From Ditylenchus dipsaci (taxonomy: Eukaryota > Nematoda > Chromadorea > Rhabditida > Anguinidae): DNA of 64,000 nt. How positions within the stretch are numbered: the first letter of the stretch is position 1; each line of letters opens with the position of its first letter. The notes below the pieces were generated by a model, which saw only the letters and a program-made list of their open reading frames with translations, did not search any database and was not told the DNA's origin. The DNA is taken from positions 186,001 to 250,000 of the forward strand of contig SADC01001288.1 in assembly GCA_004194705.1 (NCBI GenBank). The letters run 5' to 3'. This document shows positions 58,701 to 61,700 of this stretch, piece after piece. A program made the translations under genes and the position numbers.

Positions 58701-61700
58701 TCTACTGCTCACATCTCCAAACATATATGCAGTAAAGAAGAAGTAATCACAGGCTATTAATTTGCAAAAAGTGGCTCATCAAAATAACAACACGCCAGAA
58801 AATTAAATTTTTTCTGGGTCGAATACTTGTTGTAACTCGATTTTTAAAGATTTTTACCCTGGGACTAGGCTCGCTCAAACGCAACTTTCCAAAAAATTTC
58901 AAAATCGAAGAAAAAACGTGTTGGACGCAGAAGAGTGTCAGCCGTATCTTGTGGGGTAAATTCTTTTGAAGGAGATAGAAAAGCAGTTCAGGGCTGAAAA
59001 TTAGGCCTCGGTGGAGCAGTGGATAAGCGTTTATATTTATAGCCCGGAACCGTGCGCAGATTCGATCTCCCATGGTGGCATGCTATTTATTTGGCTTGTT
59101 TGACCAATGTGTTGGGTTATTCGACTTTTTTAGCGCCAGATTCAAAATCAGCGTCCCAATTACTATCAAAAATTAGTCAAACAAAGCCAAAATAAATAGA
59201 ATGACACCAGGTGGGATCGAACCTGCGAACCATTTTGGCACCGAGGCCACTTTTTCAAACTTAAATAGCTTTCCCCCTCCTTTAAACCCAGAGAAGCACC
59301 TCATTTTAAAACAATTTTGATAGCTTTGCAGTAATTTTTTGGAGATGTGACAAGAAAAAAGGAAGAGGAGAATTTTTTTATTTTCATCTTATCTCGAGTT
59401 AAAAGTCTTTTCATGTTTAATCGCATTTATTGGAAGAGGAAAAAGTTGTATTATTGATAAAGACTGTTTGGCTGTTCAGTGAATGAGTCGGCCCACCGCA
59501 CTAGAAGGTCAATTTGTGATCCTAGGACTGACTTTTGGTGCCGTCAATCTGACTACTCCACTGATGCGGGAGACATTACTAGAGGAGGTTTGTGGCTAGC
59601 TCTAGTGTGCAGTGATTTTCCTTATTTTTCTTCTTCTTCTACTTTCTCCTATTTTTTCTTTTATAATTTTTCGTACTGGACTTCTTTGCAAGCCATCGAT
59701 TTAAAGCCAACGATTGTAGTGCAAGATTTATCGCGATTATCGCAGAGCTCAATAAAAAGTTTTGTATGGATAAAATTGTTAAAAAAATTGGTCTAAAAAA
59801 TAATTTTTCAACTTTTGAATAACTCAGTAAGTTAGTTGATAGCCCGTTAGAAAGCCGAGATCCGGGGCTACGCGCTGGTATAGAAACTTTGAAAAAAGTA
59901 AAAGTTGAAAAATACTTTAGAGAACCAACTTTTACGATTCGACGGGGTGAGGGAATACTTTGATGGGGGAAATACTTACAGCCTTTTTCTGACTTGTTTC
60001 ATGCCTTCACTTTTCGTATCACATTTTACAAACCTGTTTAGATAAATGATATCTGTTTAGAAACTAGAACTGCAAAACTATCTGACGGTTTTTACACAAC
60101 TAAAGTTGTGAAACGGGAAATTTTCGGAAAGTTTTCCGTTCTAGTTTTCCGTCGGTATGCAATCTGGAAAAATATAAATTAGTTTTTATCAAGCGATTCA
60201 GACTTGTTGGTGTTCCTTGTTGTAGCGGCACCGACCTGGTGCCGAAACAATTTTTACTTGAAATGCCATTGTAAATTGTTTTGGCACCAGGCCGGTGCCG
60301 CTATGTTGAAAGGGTTAAATGACTAATTTTTTAATTCCTAGCACGGAGCCGATGTCTGAGCTACTTAATGATCCGCGGCACCGGCTAAGTGATATCAAGA
60401 ACTGCTAGAAACAGGTGTCTGAAGTTTAGCCGGTGCCGAGATTTACAACACTGATCGCAGGCGTTCGTCTTACTGGCAAAAGTTTAAAATTTTTAAAAAA
60501 CGACCGTTGAAATTAAAATTTTTAAGATATTTATGATAACACTCTCGAATCCGGTTAGACAAACGACTTTAAAAATGGGGTTCAAAAGTGTCGGACCCTA
60601 GGCGGGAATGAACTTGATATTTAGAGTAGACTGTATGTAGTGCTGTTTTATACTGGTAGCATTAGGGCGCTCTCACGTCCGCATCCGCAAAAGTTCGTTC
60701 CCCAGCTGGGTCCAACACTTTTTTAATACATATTTTTGAATGTTTTTGTAAATTCTGTTTTGACAGTCTGGTTCCAAATATCGTGGGGATTCCGATTTTG
60801 CCGATTGTTTTCCAAAATTTAAAATCCTTTCACTCCAAAAAAGCAAAAACTCGATAAATTTCTGAAATAGGGTGTACGTTTATCGAGTTTTTGCTTTTTT
60901 GGAGTGAAAAGTTTTTGGATTTTGAAAAACGATCGGCAAAATCGGAATACTCACGATATTTGTAACCAGATTGTCAAAACAAAATTTACAAAAACATTCA
61001 AAAAGATGTTCAAAAAAGTGTCTTACCCAGCTGGGGAACGAATTTTTGCGGATGCGGACGTGTTGGGAGAGCGCCCTTAGAGATGAGGCAATCGAATTTT
61101 TTTGAATTTTATGTACACTTATCTACTCATTTCTTTTCTCGGTAAAATTATTGCTTGTGCTGTCTGCTGCCTACAAACCTCCTCTTCTCCTTTACCCCTG
61201 CTTCCGCCTTTCCTGGCTTAAGCATCAGTAGTAATAAAATAGTTAGCCCTGAAATAGTAGCAGCAGTATTTAACTGAGTGTTGTGTATGCGTGTGCTAAC
61301 CAACTAGCAAGGTATATAACTTACACAGCTCATTTAGCACTGGTATCAACGCCTGTAGTCTCCTCCCAGGCCAGCGATGGCACCATCACAGTCAAGTGGC
61401 GCAGTCAGGCAATGGCAGAGGAGTGTTCGGCTACAGAGTTCTGTTCCGGACAGAGAACACTGGATGGAATCCTTATGGGTAAGCCATATTCTCATTATTT
61501 CATTGTGCCCACAACTGCGAAAATTCCGCAATTGAATCAACAACATAACACGCAAAAAAAATTAGAGAAATTTGGAGCACTTGAACTATACCCCACATCT
61601 CAATTGAGCTAAGCCCCCACATTTTTTGCCTTGGTCCCCCCTTTTGCTTAAACCTAATGCCCAAAAAGATCACAAAAAACAGCAGGGGGACCAAGGCAAA

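Noticed and set aside
59478..59587. Possible FN3 gene exon between exons 15 and 16
   Set aside because: Acceptor, donor and an open frame exist, but exon 15 joins exon 16 directly in phase 1, and the peptide in either frame is not FN3-like. An alternative exon is possible but unsupported.
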